A stretch of 64,000 nt of DNA from Cantharellus purpuraceus (taxonomy: Eukaryota; Basidiomycota; Agaricomycetes; Cantharellales; Hydnaceae), in the NCBI GenBank assembly GCA_025174535.1, contig JALBUN010000022.1, forward strand, positions 310,001 through 374,000, in the 5' to 3' direction. This document shows positions 34,200-43,981 of this stretch, piece after piece. The notes below the pieces were generated by a model. The model made no database searches. It was not told where the DNA came from and saw only the letters and a program-made list of their open reading frames with translations. Within the stretch, counting starts at the first letter, position 1. Every line of letters starts with the position of its first letter. The position numbers were made by a program, and so were the translations under genes.

Positions 34200-36308
34200 T
34201 AAGCAGTCCTATAGCCTCTGTACAGGCTGAGGGCTGCATTGGTACTCCCCGTACGACAGACGAGGTCCGCCTGAACACATCCGCTCTTTTCCACTCCGAC
34301 TCCCTTACCCTTCTCGTCCACTCCGACTCCATTCCCGATACCACTATTCAAGCATTAATTGACTCCGGTTCTACTCACTGTTTCCTCGATTCCTCTTTTT
34401 CTGATTTACATAAACTCCATACATACACCATAACTCCGATACCACTCCAATTATTTGATGGCACTACTAATGCTGTTATTTCACGAGCTATAGATCTGTC
34501 TATTCGTTTTTCTGTCGGAGAAATCCAGACCCTTACATTCTATGTTACTCCGCTTGACTCCAGCTGTTCTGTGGTTCTTGGACATAACTGGCTCACCAGC
34601 TACAATCCGTTGATTGACTGGGCATTGGGCCATATCACATTCCGTTCTCCAGCACAGGCTGTGTCATCCCTGACGTCACCAGCAACTTTAGGTGCAAAAC
34701 TATCTTCCGCCTCCACTAACTCCGCTCTGACAGATACTCCATCTACCCTGCCGTTTATATCAATGGTGGACACTATGGTCTTCGCCAGACTAAGCGAACT
34801 GGATAGCTCTCACACGTTCTAGGTTCACCTCTCTGATCCGATATTCCTCACCACCCATTCTGCCTGATCAACTCCACTGGACCTATCTAAGGTTCCTAAG
34901 GAGTATCATGAGTTCGCCAACGTGTTTAACAAGTCTAAAGCTGACTCCCTAGCAGAACACCGACCATACAATCTCAAGATTGAGTTGGATGACAACTCCA
35001 CCCCTCCACTTGGCCCTATCTACTCACTATCCCAAAAAGAGCTACTGGCTCTCCGAACATTCATAGACGAGAACTTGGCCACAGGCTTCATCCGCCCATC
35101 TCTATCTCCTCATGGAGCTCCGGTCCTATTTGTCCGCAAAAAGGATGGATCACTCCGCCTATGCATCGACTTCCATGGACTTAACAAGATCCACCAAGAA
35201 AGACCGATACCCAATACCCTGCACCGCGGACCTACTCAAGAGTCCTCGAAAGGCTAAGATCTATTCCAAAATAGATCTCTGACATGCCTACCATCTAGTC
35301 TGCATCTGAGAAGGCAATGAATGGAAAATGACCTTCCGCACACAATATGGATCTTTCGAGTGGTGCATCATGCCCTTTGGACTAACCAATGCGCTGGCCG
35401 CCTTCCAGAGGTTCATGAATGATACCTTTGCTGACCTCCTCGATGTGACTGTCCTTGTTTACTTAGACGACATTCTGGTATATTCGGACAACGAAGAAGA
35501 ACATCGGACACATGTCTGAGAGGTACTCCGACGTCTCTGAAAGCATGGCCTCTTCGCCCGTGCTGACAAATGCAAATTCCACTCCGACTCGGTCAAATAC
35601 CTAGGCTATATCCTCTCCCCAGCAGGATTGACAATGTCCAATGACAAAATCAAAGCCATACAGGAATGGCCAGAACCCCAGAAAGTCAAGGACGTACAGT
35701 CCTTCCTCGGGTTCGCCAACTTCTACCGCCGCTTTATTCACAGCTACTCCGATATCACTGTTCCGCTCACCCAACTCACTAGGAAGGGTATCCAATGGAA
35801 TTTCACTGACAAATGTAGACAGAGTTTTGAGACCTTGAAAAAGGCCTTTACTTCCGCTCCGATACTGACTCATTGGGTTCCAGACGTTCCCATCCTATTA
35901 GAGACCGATGCCTCCAACTATGCACTTGCCGCGATCCTGTCCATCATCTCTCCAGATGATGGACAAGTCCACCCGATTGCTTTTCACTTGCGTACATTTA
36001 CACCCCCCGAGCTGAACTATGACATCCATGACAAAGAGCTCCTTGCCATATATGAAGCCTTCCGGATATGGAGACACTACCTAGAAGGTCCCTCCGATCC
36101 AGTGGACGTCATAACTGACCACAAGAACTTGGAATACTTCTCCACAACGAAACTGCTCACCCAGAGACAAGTCCGATGGTCCGAATACCTATCTCAGTTC
36201 AATCTCATTATCCGTTTCCATCCAGGTTGACTCGGAGCAAAGCCTGACACGTTAACTAGACGCTGGGACGTCTACCCTAAAGAGGGGAGTAGCAACTATG
36301 CCACTGTA
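34200..36308 (+). pseudogene. pol of Ty3/gypsy element E2, 5' part (PR-RT-RNase H)
   Basis: Retropepsin with LIDSGSTHCFLDSSF, RT with [17 protein letters not shown] and [12 protein letters not shown] (intact catalytic YLDD, ~35460), connection and RNase H with LETDASNYALAAILS. It is broken by several stops; those at 35517-35519 and 36228-36230 are TGA where E1 keeps CGA. At 36308 the frame is interrupted by a copia LTR after CTGTA. The missing remainder (integrase, chromodomain, antisense ORF, 3' LTR) is found in inverted orientation at 43337-49628. Confidence 0.85.
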
Positions 36309-36462
36309 TGTTGGAATGCACTGAAGGTCCCTGGAAAGTTTGGTATGATATGGATTATTCTGTGAGAAGATATGAGTGTTTTATGTGTTACAATTTCGCT
36401 TTTTTGCTGAGTTTGTATTTTGGCTTATCTAATAACATACAACTTCGCTTTTGAGCTCTACA
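36309..36462 (+). repeat. 5' LTR of Ty1/copia element, copy 1
   Basis: 154 bp, TGTTGGAATGCACTGAAGG...GAGCTCTACA. By eye it is identical to the inverted LTR at 49629-49782, and similar to the solo LTR at 62163-62316. It is preceded by the target duplication CTGTA (36304-36308). Confidence 0.9.
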
Positions 36463-37206
36463 GGTTATGGGCCCCGGCCTCCAGCTCTAAACAGTTGTTC
36501 CAACATACTTATATCATCAAAATCCTCTCATTTCCATCCACCTTTTCCAACCCACTCATCCCCCATTAAACAACAACTTCAACCTCAATCACACTTCACT
36601 TTTTGGCCCACCACATCCTCCCTTTCCCCCTCAGTTTCTCCCAGCAGTCATCTCTTCAGCCTCCAAAGGGTTTCAGGTTCCAGTGGTGAGAAAGGATCCC
36701 TCCTCATTGCCTAGTGTTACAAAGCCACAACCCTGGCCTTAGTTCCCCGGTTGACTGAGGCCTCTTGTTAACCTTGGGTGCTGGAGTCTGTGGTCTGCAG
36801 ACTCATAACAGTTCACCTGATTTGCGGCAAGGTCGTGCCATCTCATTCTGAGTCCTGTTGTCCCTGAAGTTGCTGGGAGTTGATTGGTGCCATTTGGACC
36901 ATTTTCTCTATCCTCAGGACCCCTCTGGACAACTCAGGACCGTTTTTGGACACCCTAGGACTATTACCTCTCGGATTTGGTGCTCTGCACTTATTCTTAC
37001 TCCCCTGCACTTCCTGTGTGCGTACCACCTCCCACATCTTGCCCACGCAGTGCTTGCACCCGCTATAACCACCTTACAACACTGCGAACCTATCCTATCA
37101 CACGTTCACTTGCATTTGGACTTGAATACGCTTAGCCAAACTTTACTCATATCTCACCCAATTCGTCTACCTCATACCTATCCCTCGCTGCACATACCTA
37201 TAAACC
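36463..37206 (+). other. Copia leader with putative half-tRNA primer site
   Basis: The bases right after the LTR, GGTTATGGGCCC, complement the anticodon arm of an initiator tRNA-Met (GGGCUCAUAACC) with one mismatch, which suggests priming from an internal tRNA fragment as known for copia-type elements. The rest of this 744-bp leader shows no supported gene before the gag ATG at 37207. The copy-2 counterpart (53954-54327) lacks the LTR and the first ~375 bp. Confidence 0.5.
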
Positions 37207-38343
37207 ATGTCTACAACCACCTCCAACGACGATACTCCGTCACCTAAGTTCCCCATGCTCTCAAACTCAAATTATCATGACTGGGCATTCAACACGACTG
37301 CAAGGTTGCGTTCAAAGGGCTTGTGGATGCTTGTCAATGGCAAGAAGAAGCGCCCCACTGAACCTGCAGATGTGGAGAAATGGGAACTAGATCAGGAGGT
37401 AGCAGCTGGACTCATTGCGTCAACCTTGGAACAAGGGCAGCGAGTTCATGTTCAGGGATTAGAGGACAATCCGGTGAAAATGTGGGAGGCTCTGCACAAG
37501 GTTCATGTTCAGAAGCAGGCAGGCACTCGCTTCAATGCCTATGACGCACTCTTCAATATACAGAAGGCTCCTGATGAGACGCTTCAGTCACTGATTGGTC
37601 GTGTCAGCTCTGCCATGCAACTCTGCCAGAATCTTCGTCCATCTGATGGCTCATATACCCTAGCCAGACAGGACGAGGAGCTGGTGATCATGACACTCAT
37701 TAGAGCCCTTCCTGAGGAGTTTGACAGCTTCACGTCCGCGTTACTGCTTCAAAAGAACGTCAACAAGGCCAAAGTTATTGAAGCCTTTATCATGGAGGAG
37801 AACAACCGTCTGCACCGTTCTGTTCAATCAGCCATACTATCCAACAAACCACCCGCTTCAACACCTCCTAAATGGTGCAACTTCTGTGAAGCATCCACTC
37901 ATAACACGGATGTCTGCTTTTCTCTAGCCAATGCCAAGAAGGCAAATCTGGAGCGCAGACAGACAGCTAAGCAGGAGAAGAAGCAGAAGCAGAAGGCTAA
38001 GCAGGTGGATGGATCTACCTCCTCTGTTGTTGAAGTCGCAGGATTGGCATTCACCACTGCAAGCATTTCCTCTCTCCCTCATCACGCACTTGTCTCTGAT
38101 ACCAATTCCCTTTGGTGCACCGATTCAGGAGCCTCATTACATATGACTTCAAATCGCCATTGGTTTAAGGAGCTCAAACCTCATAGGGCTCCCATTGAAT
38201 TGGCGGACAATAGTGTTGTGTACTCTGAAGGGATTGGCATGGTGATGTTTTGCCCAAATGATCCAAACTTGAAACCTATACTGTTCAGAATGTACTCTAT
38301 GTTCCCAAACTTGCAAACAACCTCCTCTCACTCCTCTTCTTGA
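37207..38343 (+). CDS. Gag and protease region of Ty1/copia element, copy 1
   Basis: 378 codons beginning MSTTTSNDDTPSPKFPMLSN. The gag domain includes NYHDWAFNTTARLRSKGLW and LIRALPEEFDSFTSALLLQK; the zinc knuckle is CNFCEASTHNTDVC (C-X2-C-X4-H-X4-C). The protease active site is LWCTDSGASLHMT near residue 300. After FCPNDP the correct copia text (ETYTVQNVLYVPKLANNLL) lies in the -1 frame from 38262, so gag and pol are separated by a one-base shift. Copy 2 has the same shift. Confidence 0.9.
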   Translation: MSTTTSNDDTPSPKFPMLSNSNYHDWAFNTTARLRSKGLWMLVNGKKKRPTEPADVEKWELDQEVAAGLIASTLEQGQRVHVQGLEDNPVKMWEALHKVHVQKQAGTRFNAYDALFNIQKAPDETLQSLIGRVSSAMQLCQNLRPSDGSYTLARQDEELVIMTLIRALPEEFDSFTSALLLQKNVNKAKVIEAFIMEENNRLHRSVQSAILSNKPPASTPPKWCNFCEASTHNTDVCFSLANAKKANLERRQTAKQEKKQKQKAKQVDGSTSSVVEVAGLAFTTASISSLPHHALVSDTNSLWCTDSGASLHMTSNRHWFKELKPHRAPIELADNSVVYSEGIGMVMFCPNDPNLKPILFRMYSMFPNLQTTSSHSSS

Positions 38344-40879
38344 CCATGCACCGTCAGATTCGTGTGGAAATCATAGGAGCGGTTGTGAAATTCTACAAGT
38401 TGGGTAAACTGATATGTACTGCGACAGTCAAGGGGAGACTGGCATACCTGGATGGCAACATGCTCTCACACACTGCACACATTGCTGCGTCCAAGTCACT
38501 GGATCTACAACTATGGCACCGTCGCTTTGGGCATCTGGGGATTGATGCTGTCAAACAGCTAGTCACACAAAATATGGTGGAGGGGATGGACATCACATCA
38601 GACAATCCATTCCCCAAAATCTGCGAAGCATGCATTCATGGCAAACAACACCGTGATTCATTCCCCAAGAAAGCCTCCTTCAGGGCCTCTGACATTCTTG
38701 AACTCATTCATTCTGACGTTCATGGTCCATTGAAGGTGCCCACTGCGTGGGGATTTAGGTACTGGATCACATTCATTGACGACAAATCTTGTTTTGTGAG
38801 CCTGTACTTGATCAAGACCAAGGACCAGGCGTTAGACGCGTTCAAGCAGTTCAAAGCACTGGTGGAGAACCAGACTGGCAAACGGATCAAAACCCTGAGA
38901 GATGGAGAATACTCATCGCACCAGTTCTCTTTCCTGACCATGTCCTCTGGGATCTTCAGGCAAAAGACTGCACTGGGCACACCACAGCAGAATGGAGTTG
39001 CAGAGCGCTACAACAGGACTCTGGAAGAAGGTGTTATATCCATGCTACATGATACCAAACTAGGTCCTTCTTTCTGGGGAGAAGCAGCCTTAGCATTCAC
39101 TCTTCTCCACAACTGCTCTCCCACTTCTGCGCTTTCCCATGGGACTCCATATGAAGCCTGGCACGGTCACAAGCCATCTGTTGCACATTTCAGGGTATTT
39201 GGCTCCACTGCATTTGTCCATGTCCCCAAATCTAAAAGACGCCACCTTGAATCACACTCTACCAAGTGTGTCATGATTGGATATGAAACTGGGACTAAGG
39301 CATGGCGACTGTGGGACCCAGTCGGAAGGAGGGTATTGATAAGCAGGGATGTCATTTTTGATGAATCTGGTCACCCACATACATCCACCACGCACAATCC
39401 ACCACAGCAACTTGTGCAACTTCCTGATGATGTGGCCATTCACCAGACCTCTACTTCCCCTCCAGTTATTCCTCTAGCTACCCCCCCTTTACTACCATTG
39501 CCAGACGTTGCAACACCATCCCCTACATCCCCTCCACCATCCCCATCTCCACCTCTACCACCTGACCCACCTCTGAGACGTTCAACACGCATCCGCATCC
39601 CTCCCCAACCATGGTGGCTTGTCCCAAATGCTGCCCAGTACAGGAATCCTCCACTCGAGTCAGAGGGAAGAGATGATCCAACTGAGGGGGTGGACGATGC
39701 CCAGAATGAGGGGGTGGAACAGGCTGAATCTGCCATACCATCTGTCCAACATCCACTTCAGGAACTTGTCAACCTCAGCAACGCTCCTGACCTCCCTGAA
39801 CCATCCACTTATCAGGAAGCCATGTCTAGAGTTGATGCACCATGGTGGAGAGAGTCCTGCAATGATGAATATCAGTTGCTCATGGACAACAATGTTTGGA
39901 CGGTGGTGGACCTCCCTGCAGGGAAGAAGGCCGTGGGATCCAAATGGGTATTCAGACTTAAGAAGCACCCTGATGGATCCATTGAGCGCTTCAGATCTAG
40001 AGTGGTTGCAAAAGGATACACGCAGAAGGCAGGGATTGACTTCACGGAAACATTTGCCCCTGTTGTGAGATTCAACACGCTCAGAGTGCTCCTGGCCATC
40101 ACCGCCCTTGAGGATCTGGAATTGGACCAAGTCGACTTCAAATCTGCCTATTTGAATGGTGATATTGAAGAAGAGGTCTACATGGAACTTCCAGAAGGGT
40201 ACAAGCAGGGAGACAAGGTCGGGAGACTGAACAAGGCCATCTACGGAACCAGGCAAGGAGGAAACAGGTGGCATGCCAAACTGGATGACGCTTTCCATCA
40301 CATGGGATTCACCAGATCCAAAGTGGACAGCTGCCTTTACCTCTACATCCAAGGACCCATCAAAGTCTACATCCCCGTCTACATTGACGATCAGCTCATG
40401 GCATGCAACAGTCGCACCCATCTTGACAAAGTAAAGCTTGAGCTGTCGCAACACTTCAAAATGAAGGACATGGGACCTGCCAGGTACATTGTTGGTCTGG
40501 AAATCCACAGGGACAGGAGAAAGAGGACGTTGCACCTTAACCAGCACAAGTATGCACTGGATGTTTTGAAGTGGTTCAACATGGAGAATTGCAAGCCAGT
40601 GTCTACCCCTCTTGATCCAGGCTGTCATCTCTCCAAGGATCTCTGTCCACAGTCAAAGGAGGATGTTGAGGCCATGAGAGGTGTTCTGTACCTTGCCGCT
40701 GTTGGGAGCCTGAATTACCTTGCGATTGGAACCAGACCAGACATTGCACATGCAGTTGGTGAACTTTGCCAATTCAACTCAAATCCTGGTTTAGGTCATT
40801 GGAAGGCGGTGCAGCACATGCTCAAATATCTCAAGGGGACTACCGAACTGGGATTGACGTATGGACCTCCAGACCCTGG
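38262..40879 (+). CDS. pol of Ty1/copia element, copy 1 (integrase, RT, start of RNase H), 3'-truncated
   Basis: One long open frame. Pre-integrase zinc region (LWHRRFGHLGIDAVKQL...CEACIHGKQ), integrase core (LIHSDVHGP, YWITFIDDKS, GTPQQNGVAERYNRTLEE), a Pro-rich linker, then RT (VDFKSAYLNGDIEEEVYMELP, catalytic VYIDDQLMA) and LGLTYGPPDPG. At 40879 homology with copy 2 stops, in mid-codon, and unrelated AT-rich sequence begins. Copy 2 shows what is missing: YCDANYAGDEDRRRSTTGY, SSSDAEYMS and ADVLTKSL of RNase H, plus the 3' LTR. Confidence 0.9.
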
Positions 40880-41954
40880 TCCTTATTTCTAAGCCTCTTG
40901 CTATTTATATAAGCAAATATCCTTATTCTTATGTCAGAAACACAGGTACTATTCTTAGTTGTAAATCTGAGCTTATTACTAACTTCGTCATTAGAAAGAT
41001 ACCAAAGCACTTTGAACTTCTCAGTACTTTCTATTTCCTTAGTAAAGAATGTTTCCTTCTTAATACCCTCTTTCCTCATCTTAATGTTATTAACAATCTT
41101 GTCCCTGGTAAGATGTATTGCTGATAGCTTTTCTATTACCTTGGGAAACTTGTCGTTTCCATAAACTTCTTCAGAAAGTTCTCTAAATATGGGATTATCG
41201 ATGAGAACTTCAAGTATTTCGCAAGCATCCCTAAACTTGGATAATTCTTTTGACGACAGTCTAATCGAGCTCATAATAGCTCTAGCAAATACCAATTATT
41301 ACAAGGAAAATCAATCTCAGCTACTCCTTTAAACTCCGAGTTTTCAGCACTTAACACCTTCCCAACAAGTTTCTTATAATGTACGTTACTCGAACATAGG
41401 ATGAGCAGCATACTACTCAGTACAACAGTCACTGCTACATTGTTATAAGTAATGGAGCTCTCACTGCTACTGTTCTAGCCTTGATGGATGATTCTGTGTT
41501 ATTGATAACATGTCATCTCTCAGAAGGGAGATGATGGATGCTCAGGACAAGCATCCAATGGAAGTTGAACAAACTTCCACAGCAGACTATATTCATTAAC
41601 ATTTGCTTGTCAGGATCCACGAGATTAATCTTGTGGTTAACTTCCCTAAATGGGGGAAGTTCTAATGGTATGTATGCCCTAGCTTTTGTAGGAATGGGGT
41701 ACCGAGTATTACATTGTAATACTCAATGTTGGTGACATCGAAGTATTCTTCAATGTCTTGAGTACCATAATTTATGGTACTCCTGCTTCCAACACACACT
41801 AATTGCAGTGTGATGGGTTGCTCTAGTGCAAAGGTTTTCATGCCTGTCATGCATGTGAATTCAGGGGATATCATTATTCCCTCACTCCCACTGTCTAATA
41901 GACAGTGAGCAAGTGTTCCACCAATCTCCCAATAGTTTTATTATTTATGCACAT
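40880..41954 (-). pseudogene. Fragment of an unrecognised AT-rich element, left part
   Basis: A minus-strand reading frame opens upstream of 41295 and runs through SSIRLSSKELSKFRDACEIL and TRDKIVNNIKMRKEGIKKE to RLRNKD at 40880, where it is cut by the copia junction. The plus-strand sequence from 54328 continues it in frame with no base lost. Further up, at about 41930-41662, a second minus-strand piece has a retropepsin-like pattern (AHCLLDSGSEGIMISPEF ... VILGTPFLQKLG), which suggests a different retroelement lineage. Base composition is markedly more AT-rich than the Ty3 and copia elements. I do not recognise the first ORF. Confidence 0.5.
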
Positions 41955-42479
41955 GTTATGCACTAGGTCTGATTGGGGGTCAGAGTTTGGGTCAGAGTCT
42001 GGGTTGGAGTCAGAGCTGGGATCAGGGTGTGTCATTGGGGTTGGAATGGACTTGGCTTCAGCTTATATGCTGTGCCCTCACTAATACCTGTGTCTGAGAT
42101 TTTGGAGACAGAGTACAACTTTGACAGTTTGGATCAGACTTAGAGCTAGGTGTGATTCAATATTTGAACTGGGGAATGAAGTCCCCAGTTGGGCAACTTA
42201 AATACATATTTGAAATCTAATAATAATTACTCCAGTGATGGGTCTCCAAGGCTGATGGCCTTACATGAATATGTCCAAGTCTGACAGGGATGGATGTCTG
42301 GGTTCCTATGGTGATGCTCATGCATCAATCAGAACCAGAGGTGGATGAGTGAGATCGACAGTGACAATCAGACAGACTAAATGGAGATATGATGGTTCCC
42401 AAATGGAGTATAGATTTCATGTGCATGGGGATCTGAGTGGATCAGATGGATCTGGGCATTAATGAATATACTCATAACA
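41955..42479 (-). repeat. LTR of the outer, older Ty3 element
   Basis: 525 bp, plus-strand ends TGTTATGCACTAGG and TACTCATAACA. It is more diverged than the other family members and lies beside antisense-ORF copy 2. In the layout I infer, it is the 3' LTR of the Ty3 copy into which E2/E4 later inserted. Confidence 0.8.
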
Positions 42480-43336
42480 GTATCTCCATTAAGGCCAAGC
42501 CCTTGAGGCCTCATGTCCATGGATTGAATAGGTGAGACAGTTGGGTGCAGTCGGAGTTATACTGGGGGTCTGGAGACATATAAAAGGAGGGGCATGTTGA
42601 GGTCTTATCCTCAATGATGTCAAACCCTTTTGCAAGTATGAGTGTGGCTGAGCTCAAGCAGTTGCTCCTGGCCTGACAGAGGGAAGAAGAAGAGGAGCAG
42701 AGATAGAAGGAGGAGGAGGAGGAATGGAGATGGAGGGAGGAGGAGGAGGAATGGAGATGGAAGGAGGCACAGGAGACAGAATGGAGACAGGAGGAGGAGG
42801 AGGCAGAATGGAGATGGAAGGAGGAGGAGGAGGAGGAATGGAAACAGAAGGAGGCAAAGGAGGTAGAAAGGAAATGGAAGGAGGAAGAAGCAAAGGCAGA
42901 GCGAGTATGCAAGGTCAAGGAGCTTGTGGCCACAATGGAGGCTGCAAGGCTAAAGGAAGTGGAGGATCAGGCGCATGAGTAGAGGCTGCCATAGAGGTAG
43001 AGGAGGAGGTGACTGGGCAACTAGTCACCTGGGGAGTCCAAGCATGCCAATATGGGCATGGACCCCCAAGGTCGCCATTATCTCGGTCACACGGATGGAG
43101 TCAACCCATCTGACAACTGCCCCACTGGTAGACTTGCTGGTGCATTTGCAACCATGGCCATTATTTATGGCAGGTGCAGCTGAAGAGGATGATGACACAG
43201 CAGAGGCAGAGAGGGTGGAAGCAGAGGCAGATCCTGATGCAGACATGGAGCTCGATGCAAATGCAGAGCCTGAGGCAGGTGTGGATGTCAGGATGGAGGT
43301 GAAGCCTGATCCGACCTTGAACCGTTACAAGGAGAT
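42480..43336 (+). pseudogene. Antisense charged-repeat ORF, copy 2, interrupted at GAGAT
   Basis: Degenerate version of the antisense ORF: TATAAAAG at 42579-42586, then MSNPFASMSVAELKQLLLA, a stop (CCTGACAGA region), a G-rich charged repeat, and a C-terminal piece AEADPDADMELDANAEPEAG to the point where an LTR cuts it after GGAGAT (43331-43336). The sequence that should follow, GAGATGG(C/T)(C/T)TGGGTAGC, is at 32472 reading down the minus strand. The two halves thus flank one Ty3 insertion. Confidence 0.75.
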
Positions 43337-43864
43337 TGTTACGCACTAGGTCCGATTTGGGGTTGGAGATTGGATCAGAGGTTGGGTCGGAGGTTGGGTT
43401 GGAGTTGGAGTACGTCGTGGGGGTCGGAACGGACTTGGCTTCAGCTTATGTGCTGCACCCTCACTAATACCGGTGTCCGAGATTTTGGAGACGGAGTACA
43501 ACTTAGAGAGTTAGGATCGGGCTTAGGAGCTAGGCGTGATTCGATATTTGAACTGGGGAATGAAGTCCCCAGTTGGGCAACTTAAATACATATTCAAAAT
43601 CTAATAATAATTACTCCGGTGATGGGTCTCTGAGGCCAACGGCCTTATGTGAGTATGTCCGAGTCCGATGGGGATGGATGTCCAGGTTCCTATGGTGATG
43701 CTGATGCATCAATTGGAACCGGAGACAGATGGGCGGAATCAGCGGTGACAATCGGACAGGTAAATGGAGACATGATGGTTTCCAAATGGAGTATAGATTT
43801 CATATGTGCAGGGATCTGAGGGGATCGGATGGGGATCTGGGCGTTAATGAATATAGTCATAACA
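43337..43864 (-). repeat. 3' LTR of Ty3/gypsy element E2/E4
   Basis: 528 bp, plus-strand ends TGTTACGCACTAGG and ATATAGTCATAACA. Preceded by the target duplication GAGAT (43332-43336) and followed by the antisense ORF in the canonical 3' arrangement. Its 12-bp minisatellite is short compared with the 5' LTR at 32473. Confidence 0.9.
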
Positions 43865-43966
43865 GTATCTCTCCATTTAAGGCTGAGCCCCTGAGGCCTC
43901 ATGTCCGTGGATTGAATAGGTGAGACGATTGGGCGTGGTCGGAGTTATACTGGGGGTCTGGAGACA

Positions 43967-43974
43967 TATAAAAG
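43967..43974 (+). promoter_or_regulatory. TATA box of antisense ORF copy 3
   Basis: TATAAAAG, 15 nt before the ATG at 43982 and 39 nt before the in-frame ATG at 44006. Conserved at the same place in copies 1, 2 and 4. Confidence 0.55.
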
Positions 43975-43981
43975 GAGGGGC

